A stretch of 64,000 nt of DNA from Sialis fuliginosa (taxonomy: Eukaryota > Arthropoda > Insecta > Megaloptera > Sialidae): NCBI GenBank assembly GCA_961205875.1, contig OY540821.1:1240001-1304000 (forward strand), written 5' to 3'. Every line of letters begins with the position of its first letter. Position 1 is the first letter of the stretch. The notes under the pieces were generated by a model, which saw only the letters and a list, made by a program, of their open reading frames with translations, searched no databases and was not told the DNA's origin. This document shows, piece by piece, positions 11,636 to 22,000 of the stretch. The position numbers were made by a program, and so were the translations under genes.

Positions 11636-11832
11636 CATTAGTTATGCGTGTGACAAGAATTCAGGGGACAGACGGACGGACACACACGGACGGACCGAAA
11701 GACAGACACGGAAAGAAAAGTGTTTGTCTTGACGTGAAACGGAAAGATCAATTTAAAATTTTGAAATCGGAGAACATTTTTCTGAAACGATCACAAAGCT
11801 TCTCGTATCTTCGATATTGCGAGGAAGCAAAA
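11636..11832 (+). repeat. Family X repeat, 3' fragment
   Basis: It matches the last 200 bp of family X: 'TTATGCGTGTGACAAG', a GGACGGACACAC-type tract, 'GTTTGTCTTGACGTGAAACG' and the end 'GATATTGCGAGGAAGCA'. More complete copies lie at 41.7, 42.8 and 58.3 kb. The next stretch (11833-12176) shows weaker similarity to the family seen at 45.1 and 57.4 kb and has no gene. Confidence 0.7.
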
Positions 11833-12176
11833 AGTTAATACTTCTCTCATATAATTGTGACGTGACTGAAAGTTTTTATTTACGTTTCTACAATATCGGG
11901 GGCATAAGGAATACGAATCACATAAATTCTGTGTACAGCCAAAACGGTGAGACTTACAGACATGAAATTTTAAACTTCTTGTATACCTTAGATGTGCATC
12001 TCCTATTTTTGAAAACCACCACTAAACCGGAAACGGATGTTTACTGATGTCGATTTATGAAATTTCGAATTATTTTTGAAACGGTGCACAGTAGAAAAAA
12101 TGTTTTAGATTAAAGTTATAGAAAATGCTCTTATCTGTAATTTATTTTTTGTTCATTTTTCCCCCCAAAATGTATT

Positions 12177-12720
12177 TTAAAGAAAACAATGGGAAAATAA
12201 AACCACCATTGTTTTCTTTGGATGCAAACTTGGCTTTGGAAAGTGTTTAGGAGCTTCAGCTTTATTTAACCACTGCCCTGAACGTATCCTATATAAAACC
12301 AATTTTTCATCGTTTTTGCTGCGTACAAGAAGCATAGGATAAATTTCGTAACGACGATTTTTGTGATTTTCGCTTAATTTGTGTGGCACCCATTTATCAA
12401 GATCTTTTGTTTTGCTAATCGTAGTTAAATGCCGTGAAATAGTTTCTGGGTCTATTTGTAGCTATTCTGCAAGTTCTCGAACAGTTTTATGCGAGTTAGC
12501 TTCCACTATAGCTTTCAACATGTCGTCATTAACAGCAGAAGAACGTCCGCGACTCTCTTGGTCTTCCAAATTTACTTCACCTGCACGAAATTTTTGAAAC
12601 CTACGCCGCACCGTTGATTCATCAATAGACCCCTGCCCCCAAACTTTATTGATATTTCTGGCCGTTTGCGCTGCACTGCGACCTAGTTTGAACTCATACA
12701 AATAATTTTTCAAAATCTTG
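12177..12720 (-). pseudogene. Broken mariner-type transposase
   Basis: Read on the - strand, the first part has 'KLGRSAAQTARNINKVWG', 'STVRRRFQKFRAGE' and 'ESRGRSSAVNDDMLKAIVEA', which is the helix-turn-helix DNA-binding half of mariner transposases (the type found in SETMAR). An in-frame TAG near 12459 interrupts it. The frame then continues with 'KWVPHKLSENHKNRRYE', 'MLLVRSKNDEK' and 'RSGQWLNKAEAPKHFPKP', the linker and start of the DDD catalytic domain. There is an internal deletion around the first catalytic aspartate. The rest of the catalytic domain is missing after 'KKTMV'. About 180 of the usual 340 or so residues remain. It is inactive: nonsense codon, deletion and truncation at both ends. 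Confidence 0.85.
12179..12221. repeat. 14-bp inverted repeat at the truncated end of mariner
   Basis: AAAGAAAACAATGG (12179-12192) and CCATTGTTTTCTTT (12208-12221) are perfect inverses around a 15-base loop. They lie exactly where the mariner reading frame breaks off, so the mariner end may have been generated by snap-back repair or inversion. Confidence 0.6.
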
Positions 12721-12788
12721 CAGCGTCAGCAGTGCGTTAAACTCGTTAAGTTAAACGCGCTGCTGACGCGCCCGGTTGCAAGATTTTG
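12711..12788. repeat. 78-bp imperfect palindrome next to mariner
   Basis: Outer arms CAAAATCTTGCA (12711) and TGCAAGATTTTG (12777) enclose inner arms near GCGTCAGCAG (12723-12732) and CTGCTGACGC (12760-12769), with GCGTTAAAC/GTTAAACGC inside. It is GC-richer than its surroundings and sits where the N-terminal end of mariner is cut off. The outer arm is itself part of the mariner coding frame, so the right half looks like an inverted copy. Confidence 0.75.
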
Positions 12789-13019
12789 AAGGCTGATTAT
12801 GATAAAAGGGGTTCTTACTTAGTATACTGCTTACAAATAAATGTTCAGATTTTATAAAGTAGTTGCAACATTTTTACAAAAATAAAGCCACCCCTGCGCC
12901 AAACGCTAACGAAACTAGCTGACTGACGGCAGGCTGTATCTCTACACCACAAATGTGACGTAATATCAAAAAATCAGCCTTCATAAAGTAGTTGCAATTT
13001 TATTTAACTAAAAGCTACA
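12789..13019. other. Short intergenic stretch
   Basis: No gene seen. Two phrases recur within about 170 bp: 'TATAAAGTAGTTGCAA' near 12855 and 'CATAAAGTAGTTGCAA' near 12983. This suggests a small direct duplication. Confidence 0.35.
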
Positions 13020-13400
13020 TTTGGATTTTTTTTTAGATTTTTTGCATCGAAGGTTTAAAAAGTAGAAGGGGGCGCTCTGATAACCACACTGAAAAGCAAA
13101 TATATCGTGACTGAAGGGTTGAAATCTTAAGGTCATTTAACATTTTTTATTGCATTTTAGGAGACCTATCTAAAAACACCCTACTTAATAGATTAAGTAA
13201 ATTTTTTTTTTGAATATACATTTCAGTATATGAAAAGGGGGTCCAAAAAAAATTTTTTTTTCAAAAATCTTATCATTTCTGTTTTGGGTTATCAATCTTC
13301 GTCCGTATACCAAATTTCATCTTAATCGGCTTAAAATTTTTGAAGACGGACGGACGGACATAGCGAAACAAGGGTTCCTAGTTTTCTACGGAACCCTAAA
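13020..13400 (+). repeat. Family Y2 repeat, copy 1
   Basis: It runs from 'TTTTTGCATCGAAGGTTTA' to 'TTTTCTACGGAACCCTA' and contains 'ATATCGTGACTGAAGGGTT', 'TAGGAGACCTATCTAA' and 'GACGGACGGACGGACATAGC'. It matches 60850-61500. Reverse copies lie at 30536-30875, 35060-35482 and 39276-39457. Non-coding and unclassified. Confidence 0.7.
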
Positions 13401-13860
13401 AATCAACAAATATTTCTAATTTAAACAAGAATCCAACACTGAGGTACGATCCAAGACTGGTGCCAGTACGTTATCTATAACTATAACAAAGTATGCGCTA
13501 AAACTTGATATACATACCAATTTCGCGTGTACAAATTTCTAATTATATAAAATCATAATTACGGCATAACACTGCTGCCAATAGGTTTTTAAGTTTATTT
13601 CTGTAGTATATTTATAACTTTAGTTGTTGTAGTAATGGTAATTGCGTTTTTAATTTAAATAATATCGATCCGAAGGTTCGTCGGATTCTTGCTCTGCGTG
13701 TAACTAAATTCCTTTGTTTTTATCGAAAGTTTCCATCTAACATAGTTCATGATATGGTTGTAGAAACGAAATTTACAAACAAACGTCGTGTGTACTTCAT
13801 CTCTTGTTTAACCCTGGGGTGGTAGATATACTTTTTTAGGGTTATGTAATTCAAAATTAA
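13401..13860. other. Intergenic DNA with a fragment shared with 5.04 kb
   Basis: 13427-13478 matches 5038-5095. Otherwise no gene or element could be recognised. Confidence 0.35.
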
Positions 13861-14540
13861 AATATCGGTATGGAGAACCATACATGACTTCCATGTTCTT
13901 TCTATCTTTTTAAATAATTTTTAAATATACATTTTTTTTAAAATTTTATTTATATAACCTACTACTATGAATATACATATCGTAATACATTAAAAAAACA
14001 TATATACTTACAACGGTTACAGCTCTTTTTGCCATTTGTATATAAATATTAGTTTTCTAATGTCAAAACCTAATTCACATTCGTAGAAAAACTAATTTTT
14101 AAGTATGTTTTTCACCCCTTTAGAGGCTGTTGAGGCACGTACAAATAATAAATGTCCCATAGATTCAATTGAACTGCAAATGTACCAAATCTCATCAAAA
14201 TTAGTGAGATAATACTCGCAATGTTCACTTTTTAGACGAAAAAAATATTTCCAAAACCCCTGATCCGATTAGTACCAAAATCAATAGGTCTGGAGTACTC
14301 AATGAGACAAACATTTTCCCTAAAAATAATTCAGATCGGTGTATTTTTACAGTAGTTATCGTGAACGAAAGAAAATTCTACATCCGCACAGCACACAGAC
14401 ACACACACACGCACAGCCGCCATGCGGAAATTAACTTTTCTTTACGTTTTGAAGCTAGTACAATCAGAATTTGTCATTTTCTCGGACGATTTTTCGATGG
14501 TATTACAATACTTCCATTTCCTTCGGAACATGGAAGTAAA
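13861..14540 (+). mobile_element. Element W, copy 3 (internally deleted)
   Basis: It has the same start ('ATATCGGTATGGAGAACC') and end ('GGAACATGGAAGT') as copies 1 and 2, with deletions of roughly 70-80 bp after 'AAAACTAATTT' and smaller ones elsewhere. A CACACACACACGC tract at about 14399-14413 takes the place of the GACA tract. Confidence 0.75.
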
Positions 14541-14929
14541 AATGGGTTTAATCATAGACATAGAGAATGGACCAGGCATCTGACTCGAGAGCATAGCCGT
14601 ATCAAAAGAAACAGATAGAAACAGGTTTGGAATATACTTGTCCTTTTTTTAAACAGGAGTGTAACTATTTCGTTCTTGGCCCCGAACATTAAAAATATTC
14701 ATAGATATATATAAAAAGGTTCAGTTCTTCCCTTTTCGTAGCTTCGTAATGTAACCTAATATCAAAAAAAAAATGTTTAAAATTTTGTTAAGTAAATCTT
14801 GTATGTGCTGTTTGTAAGTGTAGCAATCCACCTCATCATTTTGTAGCAACCACATGGGAAATGACAGGAATTGATTTAAAACTATTTTTTATTAATATAT
14901 ACTTAATATTTTATTAATTATTAATTAAA
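14541..14929. other. Intergenic DNA
   Basis: 14560-14625 ('GACATAGAGAATGGACCAGG' onward) resembles 34110-34180. No gene is visible. Confidence 0.35.
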
Positions 14930-15336
14930 AAAAATTGTATAGAAACGTATTGAATGATATTTGAGGCTCGTGTATTAAATTAATAAATAAATTCACAACT
15001 CACCCCCTGTCACAGATGAAGGGTTGTAATTGGTCTCATTCGATTCAGCGGGAAAAATACTTCGGAATACTAGGGGTGTGGGGGGCAAAACAACCCTCTA
15101 TCTAGCACAGGAGTCGATATATTTACGATTTTCTATAATGAATACCATAAGTAGCGAAACAGAGAAAAATTCAATATTAACTGTTAATACAGCATAGAAA
15201 CATAAGATATTATTATTAAATTTAATAAAATGAAAAAAAAGTCCAGAGACGTATTAAGTGATATTTAAGGCCCGTATTGTTAAAATAACAAATACACATT
15301 TTTTTTTCTAAATTGATTAAAATACAAACAATACGT
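14930..15336 (-). mobile_element. Fragment of the 62.5-kb TIR element, cut by Gypsy-1
   Basis: This is the reverse complement of about 62945-63370, with shared text such as 'CCCTGTCACAGATGAAGGG' and 'TAGCACAGGAGTCGA'. The match stops at 15336 ('AATACGT'), exactly where the Gypsy-1 LTR begins. In the other copy the sequence continues into the GATC-rich minisatellite. The continuation is not found after Gypsy-1, so the right side was lost. Confidence 0.75.
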
Positions 15337-16296
15337 TGTAACGATTTCTTGGTTGGCGAAATCATTACTGGTTCTTTTTTTATTTTTTTTAAATACATTT
15401 CTTTATCGGTACGATTTTTATTCTTTTTTTTTATCTCAATCCTATCTTTGGCAAGTCTTTTATTTCTTTTGTATATAAATGCAATAAATCTCATGCTACG
15501 TCGTGTTAAACAATTATTCATCTGAACGACCTTGCGCGTCATCGGTAAGCCGGCAGCAACTTGTCAGCTGATAACGCGTTAGCACTGAGCGTAGTTGTGA
15601 TAAGAGAGTAGCGTTCCAGCCAGGGTAAAGGAAGGTTCGACGAAACGACCCAAAAAGAACTCGGGAGAGTGACGCAGTGAACGAGGAACCGGAGGTCCGA
15701 TCCTCATTCGCCATTTTGGGAGTCACCACTCTCCACGATCTTAGAGGGGAAATAGGACTAGGAGTGGAGGTCCAACCTAGTCCTCACGAGAGGAGCATTT
15801 GCGTGAGCCGTAGCCTGTCCCGCCACCTGGATCGGTGAATTACGTAATTTATAATCATTGTTAAGTGCAGTGCGCGAGGTGAGATACCCATGTAAATAAA
15901 ATTAACTGTGCCGTCGCAATTTTACGTCCCCCCCTTCATTTTGTTTTAATATAGTTGTTTTCCGCGTTTAAGTAGACCTTAAGTTAGTTTAAGACATAAA
16001 TACACACATAGATGGACACGGATATTTTCTTTTATTTTGGATACAAGACATATACTTTTTTTTGCAATTATATTTATTTAAATCTTATGTTATTTGTTAT
16101 ATTTTTTTTTTGGATGTCCATGTAAGAACAGCTTTTAAGGTTCATGGTTTACCTTAGGGGACATAAACCATGTGGCGCCCAATTTAAAATAAGATAAGAC
16201 TCACTCAACTAATTAATCACCTTTTTTAGCTACCGATCCCCCTTCTCCACTGAGCTTGGTGCAAACCCTCTGTACACCACTAAAAAGTACGTTACA
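15337..16296 (+). repeat. Gypsy-1 5' LTR (960 bp)
   Basis: It starts TGTAACG and ends CGTTACA, a perfect 7-bp inverted terminus beginning TG and ending CA. The right end is placed just upstream of the primer-binding site at 16302. A TATA-like TATATAAA lies at 15472-15479 and an AATAAA at 15483-15488. The first 496 bp are repeated at 22217-22712. Confidence 0.9.
15472..15479 (+). promoter_or_regulatory. Putative TATA box of the Gypsy-1 LTR
   Basis: TATATAAA stands about 135 bp into the LTR. The same octamer is at 22352-22359 in the partial 3' LTR. The call is from motif and position only. Confidence 0.4.
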
Positions 16297-16301
16297 GAAT
16301 T

Positions 16302-16319
16302 TGGCGCCCAACGTGGGGC
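16302..16319 (+). other. Gypsy-1 primer-binding site (tRNA-Lys type)
   Basis: TGGCGCCCAACGTGGGGC is complementary to the 3' end of insect tRNA-Lys(CUU), which as I know it ends ...GCCCCACGTTGGGCGCCA. It lies five bases after the LTR end. The identical 18-mer is used by Gypsy-2. Confidence 0.85.
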
Positions 16320-17690
16320 CCCGAGAAAACAAAAAACTCGAGGAGAGAAAAGCCCGAAAAGTACGAGTCGAGAATAAGAGGAAACGAGGATATAAAAGGT
16401 CACGAGGAATATATAAAGTTCTGGAAGGTCAGGAAAATTTGTACAGTCTGCGTAATCGTGAGTCGTTTTTCTATATATATTTATTATTTAAAAAAAAAAT
16501 CAAAATTTATATAATTAATTATAAGCATACTTATTTTGGATTTATTAGATATTACCTACATAAAACAATTAAAAGTCAGCTATAAATATTTAATTTGAAA
16601 AGTATGCACATTAGTTATTTTAAAATTAAAATAATAACTAATAATTTCACTGTTGCAATTGCAAAATTATATTTAAAAATAACTAAAAATTATAATGAAT
16701 TATTATTTAACGTAAAATCTTTTGGTTTCTGTATTTACTTAAATATTATAAATTGCATGCAAGATAATTATACTATTCTTGTCAATTCTTTCGTTTTAAA
16801 ATTAATACTGACGTCATTAATTATTACACACGATCTGCGCTCCGACTTGTCGACTATTGATTTATTGATTTATGATTATTGCCATTTAATTAATTTAATT
16901 GAGATAATTTTATGTTTGGAATGCATTTAATTAATTTTAATGTTCTTTAAAATTTATTTTATAGAATGGTTTCAATATTTTAAAAATAAGGCTTTCCAGA
17001 ATTATAAGAATAACGAAATAGGATTTAAAATTTTTGTACCTTTTATATCTGAATTTTCTTTATATTCCCGTATACTTTTCTGTCTTACATTTTGTGTGTA
17101 TATTATGATTTCAAATTGCCAAATTATTTATGTACTTAAACTTGCTAAATTCGAAATGTTAGTTATAAGATTAAATTGCATTTATTATTGAGGGTATTAA
17201 TAAACATATGACTGCATTCTGTATTTATAAGATTTATAAATACTAATAATTGGTAGATTTCACACGATACTGTTATTGATTTATTATTGTCTATGTTAAG
17301 ATTTTTTTTATTGTGTAATTCAAGCTATACATTTATACATCTTAAAGTATCTGTGTTGATTTCACTATATAATTTAATATCATATTATATTATAATTTTG
17401 TTGTGTGTTTTAATATACTACAGTGATCTATTGTAATATATGTATGTATATTTTTCATATGATTATTCGGTGTTTGAAAGAAAATCAAAAGTGTTTAATT
17501 ATTTATGTCATGATTATAGTATTATAAGGGTTTCATTGTAATTAGTGTATAAGTATTTACTGATTTATTGTGTATTGCTCAATATTTTCAATTTATGTGC
17601 GTGTATTGATAGTGTGTAGTTTAATTTCTCGGCATTTATTGTGGTTAATTCATTTGTGTATCCGGTACGTGTATAATAATAATTTTCACA
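16320..17690 (+). other. Unusually long AT-rich leader of Gypsy-1
   Basis: About 1.37 kb separates the primer site from the gag start, against about 140 bp in Gypsy-2. It is extremely AT-rich. Open frames at 16256-16585, 16595-16930 and 16940-17191 have hydrophobic or low-complexity products and the first crosses the LTR and primer site, so I regard them as chance. The extra DNA could be a secondary insertion or a genuine leader. Confidence 0.6.
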
Positions 17691-19062
17691 ATGGCGTTTA
17701 AAATGGACATTGATCGTTTGGCAAAAGACGAATTACAATACGAATTAAATATTAGAGGTCTTTTAGACACGGGTACGTGCGACGAAATGCGTAAGTGGTT
17801 ACGCCAAGTGTTAAAAGGGGAGAGTGAAGGTAGATCTATGAGTAACCCGGCCTACCAATTTAATCTTAAAACAGAAAAAGAGTGTTGCGGGAAAAAAAAT
17901 CGCGGATATCGAACAATTAGTGAACGATTTCGTGGGACAGATCAATGATGGCGCGTATAAAAAGATACAAACGAAATTGGCGCACGTTTTTGATCGCGTA
18001 TCTCGGTTTGAAGATACGGATGAAGCTACGGTTACGGCACGCTCACAATTGCTCTCTCAAATAATGACCATCAGTTGCGAGTTGGAGGCGAAGCTTTCGG
18101 AGGAAGGAAGAGAACCACCACCAATTGCCGGTGCAACGGCCGATATTCCATTGGGCCTATTGGTTCTGAACATTAATGAGGAGGTCCACAACAGTTCACC
18201 GTTCGACTTTAATATCGATCCTACCCGAGTACCATTGCATCCGAATTGGACACCTGTGCCTCATGTTAGACCTGTTCCTGTCTCACAGTGGGACCTGAAA
18301 TTTAGTGGTGAACCACACGACCTCAGTGTTAACGCGTTTATCGAGCGAGTCGACGAACTGAGGGTGGCAAGAAACGTCGACGTAGTCCAACTCTTTTATT
18401 CTGCGATAGATTTATTTACTGGTCCTGCCTTGGTATGGTTTAGGGCAATTCGTCATCACGTCTCTTCTTGGTCCCAGTTGTGTATTCAAATGCACGAACA
18501 ATTTCAACCATATGACTACAATGACAAACTCATCGAAGAAATTAAACGACGCACCCAGGGGGCCGATGAATCCTTTGGGATATACATGGCAGTAATGGCG
18601 AACCTATTTAATCGCTTAGACTTTCCCATGACTGAGACCGTAAAATTGAAGATCTTACGTAGGAATATCGCTCCTTGGTACCAAGATCGTTTAAGCCTAG
18701 TCGACATTACTTCGGTCAATCAACTGCTGCAGCTTGGTCGGCGGCTGGAAGATCATCGCGGAACGGTGGAGTCATTTGTACCACCGCCTAGCAGTCAGCA
18801 TCACAGGTCCTTGGAACCAGATCTGGCGTACCGCGGGAGAGCGACAAGGGTAAAGACAGCTCCGTTGGCGGCAACACCATCACGCCCCACGACAGCCCCT
18901 ATGCCCGCCCAAGGATCTGGATGTTGGAACTGCGGAGGCAGAGGACACCAGTTCCGTATATGTCCATCTCGGAACCGGGAAAAGTTTTGCCACGGCTGTG
19001 GAGCCGCGAACGTCTTCCGGGCTGATTGTGCACGTTGCCGGCCAAGAAGCTCAAAAAACTAA
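17691..19062 (+). pseudogene. gag: Gypsy-1 gag, one frameshift
   Basis: Gag forms the capsid shell of the retrotransposon particle. The frame starts at ATG 17691 (MAFKMDIDRLAKDELQYEL), which aligns with the Gypsy-2 gag start (MSYKLDIDRLAKDELCYEL). After about 68 codons the frame is lost at an A8 run (17892-17899). The homologous sequence resumes in the next frame from there and is open to TAA 19060-19062. This second part has the retrotransposon gag domain ('VSQWDLKFSGEP', 'ALVWFRAIRH', 'EQFQPYDYNDKLIEEIKRRT') and two zinc knuckles near the C-terminus: CWNCGGRGHQFRIC (CCHC) and CHGCGAANVFRADCARC. A single-base homopolymer error in the assembly is as likely as a real mutation. An ATG at 17920 could start a shortened protein. 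Confidence 0.9.
19053..19059 (+). promoter_or_regulatory. Gypsy-1 -1 ribosomal frameshift heptamer
   Basis: The heptamer is A AAA AAC in the gag frame (TCA AAA AAC), immediately followed by the gag stop TAA. A -1 slip here leads into the pol frame with no stop. This is the classic X XXY YYZ type of slippery sequence known from retroviral gag-pro junctions. Confidence 0.85.
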
Positions 19063-22000
19063 GTAGGAGGGGTGTTAATGGTCACCACCCTCCGAAAGGT
19101 AAAGACCGTGTGACCACATCTACCTACACAGCCAAGTTAGACTACATTTTAGCTAGTAGAAAAGGAGATGAGCGACCGTTTTTAGAAGTTGACGTACTGG
19201 GGGTCAAACTGTGTGGATTGTTAGATTCGGGGGCTTCACGATCAATCGTTGGAGAAGCAGGTTGGAAGCTGTTGCGTGACCTGGGTCTACCGATGAACAG
19301 ATCGACACATGTGACCTGTACTGTCGCGAATGGAGAGGAACTAGAGAGCTTAGGTACGATAGAAGTCCCTATAAGGTTGGAAAACCGTGTGAGAGTGGTA
19401 ACGCTGCTGGTGGTCCCTAGAGTCAGCTACCCTCTCATACTAGGTTTGGACTTTTGGAGGATTATGGGAGTCGTGCCTAACGTCTCTCGTGGAAAGTGGT
19501 TTTTCACCGACTCTCCAGTTTGCGTCACAAGCGTCTCAACAGGCAAACATATAGGACTTGAGCTGAAGGAGTCCGAAATACAACAACTCCACCAGGTAAC
19601 AGGCGAATACTTTTCAAAGATGCCGAAGTTTGGGTGCACGAGTATGGTGGAACACGAGATCCTGGCGACTGGACCTCCAATAAAACAGCGATATTACCCT
19701 GTGTCCCCAAAGGTACAGCAGTACATCAACGCTGAGGTGGACGAAATGTTAAAAGAAGGGATAATAGAACCTTCCAAGAGTGCGTGGTCCTCGCCAATCA
19801 TTCTTGCGAAGAAGAAGGATGGGACATACAGGTTCTGTGTGGATTACCGCAAAGTGAATGAAGTCACAAAAAGGGACGCGTATCCGTTGCCATATATATC
19901 GGCCATACTCGATCGCTTGAGGGATGCCCGTTATCTATCATCACTCGATCTTAAGTCGGCTTATTGGCAGATCCCCGTCGCGAAAGACAGCCGCGATAAG
20001 ACAGCGTTTACCGTCCCTGGACGTGGATTATTTCAATTTGCGAGGATGCCATTCGGCCTCCACAACTCGCCGGCCACCTGGCAACGGTTGATCGATCGAG
20101 TATTGGGGCCAGAACTAGAGCCGTTTGTCTTCGTATACCTCGACGATATCATTGTGAGCACCCAAACTTTCGAGCAACATATTGAGGTCCTTCAGAAGGT
20201 GTTCGCTAAGTTAACGGCAGCCAATCTTTCATTGAGTGAAACGAAGTGCCAGCTATGTCGTTCAGAACTCCGGTACTTGGGTTATGTGGTAGACAAGAAT
20301 GGCCTTCATGTCCCCGATAAGGTGTCCGTCATATTGAACATTCCGCCGCCCAAGAATGTCGGAGAGGTACGGCGAATCATCGGTATGGCTAGTTGGTACC
20401 GTCGCTTCATACCCAATTTCTCCACCACGATAGCGCCGTTAACAGATCTCCTGAAAAAGAACAAGAAATGGGCCTGGACGGAGAGTTGTAATGAAGCACT
20501 GCAATCCCTCAAGGATGCATTGATTTCGGCACCGGTGTTGACATGCCCAGATTTTGACCTGCCATTTGTTCTTCAGACTGACGCCAGCAATTACGGTCTG
20601 GGAGCCGTGCTATCCCAGCAATTTGCAGACGGAGAATACGTGGTAGGTTACGCAAGTCGTACCTTAAATAAAGCGGAGAGGAACTATTCGACGACCGAGA
20701 AGGAGTGTCTGGCCGTCATCTGGTCGATCGAGAAATTTCGCCCTTACTTGGAAGGATCCAAGTTTACAGTTATTACCGACCATCACTCCTTGGTATGGCT
20801 GAATAACTTGAAAGACCCAGCAGGGAGATTGGCCAGATGGGCGATCAGACTCCAGCAGTATGACTTCTCTATCCTGCATCGCAAAGGCAAGGATCATTTA
20901 ATACCCGATGCCTTGTCAAGGTTCGTGCCCGTAGATGTCGTAGAGGTTCCGTGCGACACAGCTGATAAGTGGTACGCGCGAGTACACTTAAGGACGCAAC
21001 AACTTCCGCAGAAAATGAAAAATTGGCGTGTCGAAGGCACAGACTTATTTAAAAAGATGCGCAGCTCGACAGTAACCGTAGATAGCGGCTGGAGAAAAGT
21101 CCTTCCGAGAGAATGTCGCACTGAGGCCTTGGTTGAAGGTCATGATGAACCTACGTCTGGTCACATGGGAGCCAATAAGACTTACCATCGTCTGGCTCTG
21201 CTTTATTATTGGCCAAAGATGCGTGCCGACGTAACACGCTATGTAAGGAACTGTCAGGTGTGTGCTGAACAAAAGCCCACACAAACAAGACCCGCGGGAC
21301 TGATGGGCCGGCGCCCCAACATCTCCCAACCATGGCAGCTCCTTAGTGTCGATCTAATAGGTCCTTTACCTCGATCAAGTCAAGGTCACTGCTATATATT
21401 AGTAGTCGCCGATTACTTCAGCAAATTCACAATGCTTTATCCCCTTCGGACGGCCAAGGCACAACCGATCGTAAAGAAACTGGAAGAAGAAATCTTTTTA
21501 CTCTTCGGTGCTCCACAGTACCTTATCTGTGATAATGGAGTGCAATTCAAAAGTACCGAGTTTAAGAGACTACTCCAAAGGTATGGTGTTCAGGTTCTTT
21601 ACACGGCGAACTACCATCCTCAGGCCAATCCAGTAGAACGTGTCAACCGAGTTGTGAAAACGATGATACGCTCTTATCTGAAGGATAACCATAAGAAGTG
21701 GGACGAGAATTTGGCTAAGTTCGGTTGCGCTTTAAGGACTGCTAGACATGATGTGCTAGAGACTACGCCCTACTTTGTCAACTTTGGGCGACAGCATGTT
21801 CTGAACGGCAAACTTTTCGGACAACAAGATGTTAGGCCCGACCTCGAGATAGAGAGAGGGGACCTTACAGGAAAAAGCGAGCCGTTTAAGACGATTTGGG
21901 CACATGTGAAGGAACAGCTGCAGAAAGCACACGAGCGTAACGAGAAGACGTACAACTTACGACGACGACCAGTAGACTTTACCGTCGGTCAACTGGTCAT

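Noticed and set aside
12379..12597. 72-codon + strand frame
   Set aside because: Antisense shadow of the mariner transposase remnant.
15222..15729. Open frames on both strands over the start of Gypsy-1 LTR, repeated at 22162-22609
   Set aside because: They are LTR sequence read in chance frames; the first also crosses the insertion junction.
15833..16296. Alternative view that the Gypsy-1 LTR is only 496 bp
   Set aside because: The sequence after 15832 has no primer site nearby, whereas 16296 ends CGTTACA (perfect inverse of the LTR start) five bases before a clear tRNA-Lys primer site.
16256..17191. Three leader frames of 83-111 codons before Gypsy-1 gag
   Set aside because: They are AT-driven, rich in I, Y, K, F and L, and the first spans the LTR end and primer site. 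No motif suggests env or an accessory gene. Kept only as a finding about leader length.
18516..21955. Several - strand frames of 60-94 codons across Gypsy-1 gag and pol
   Set aside because: All are antisense shadows of the retrotransposon coding frames.
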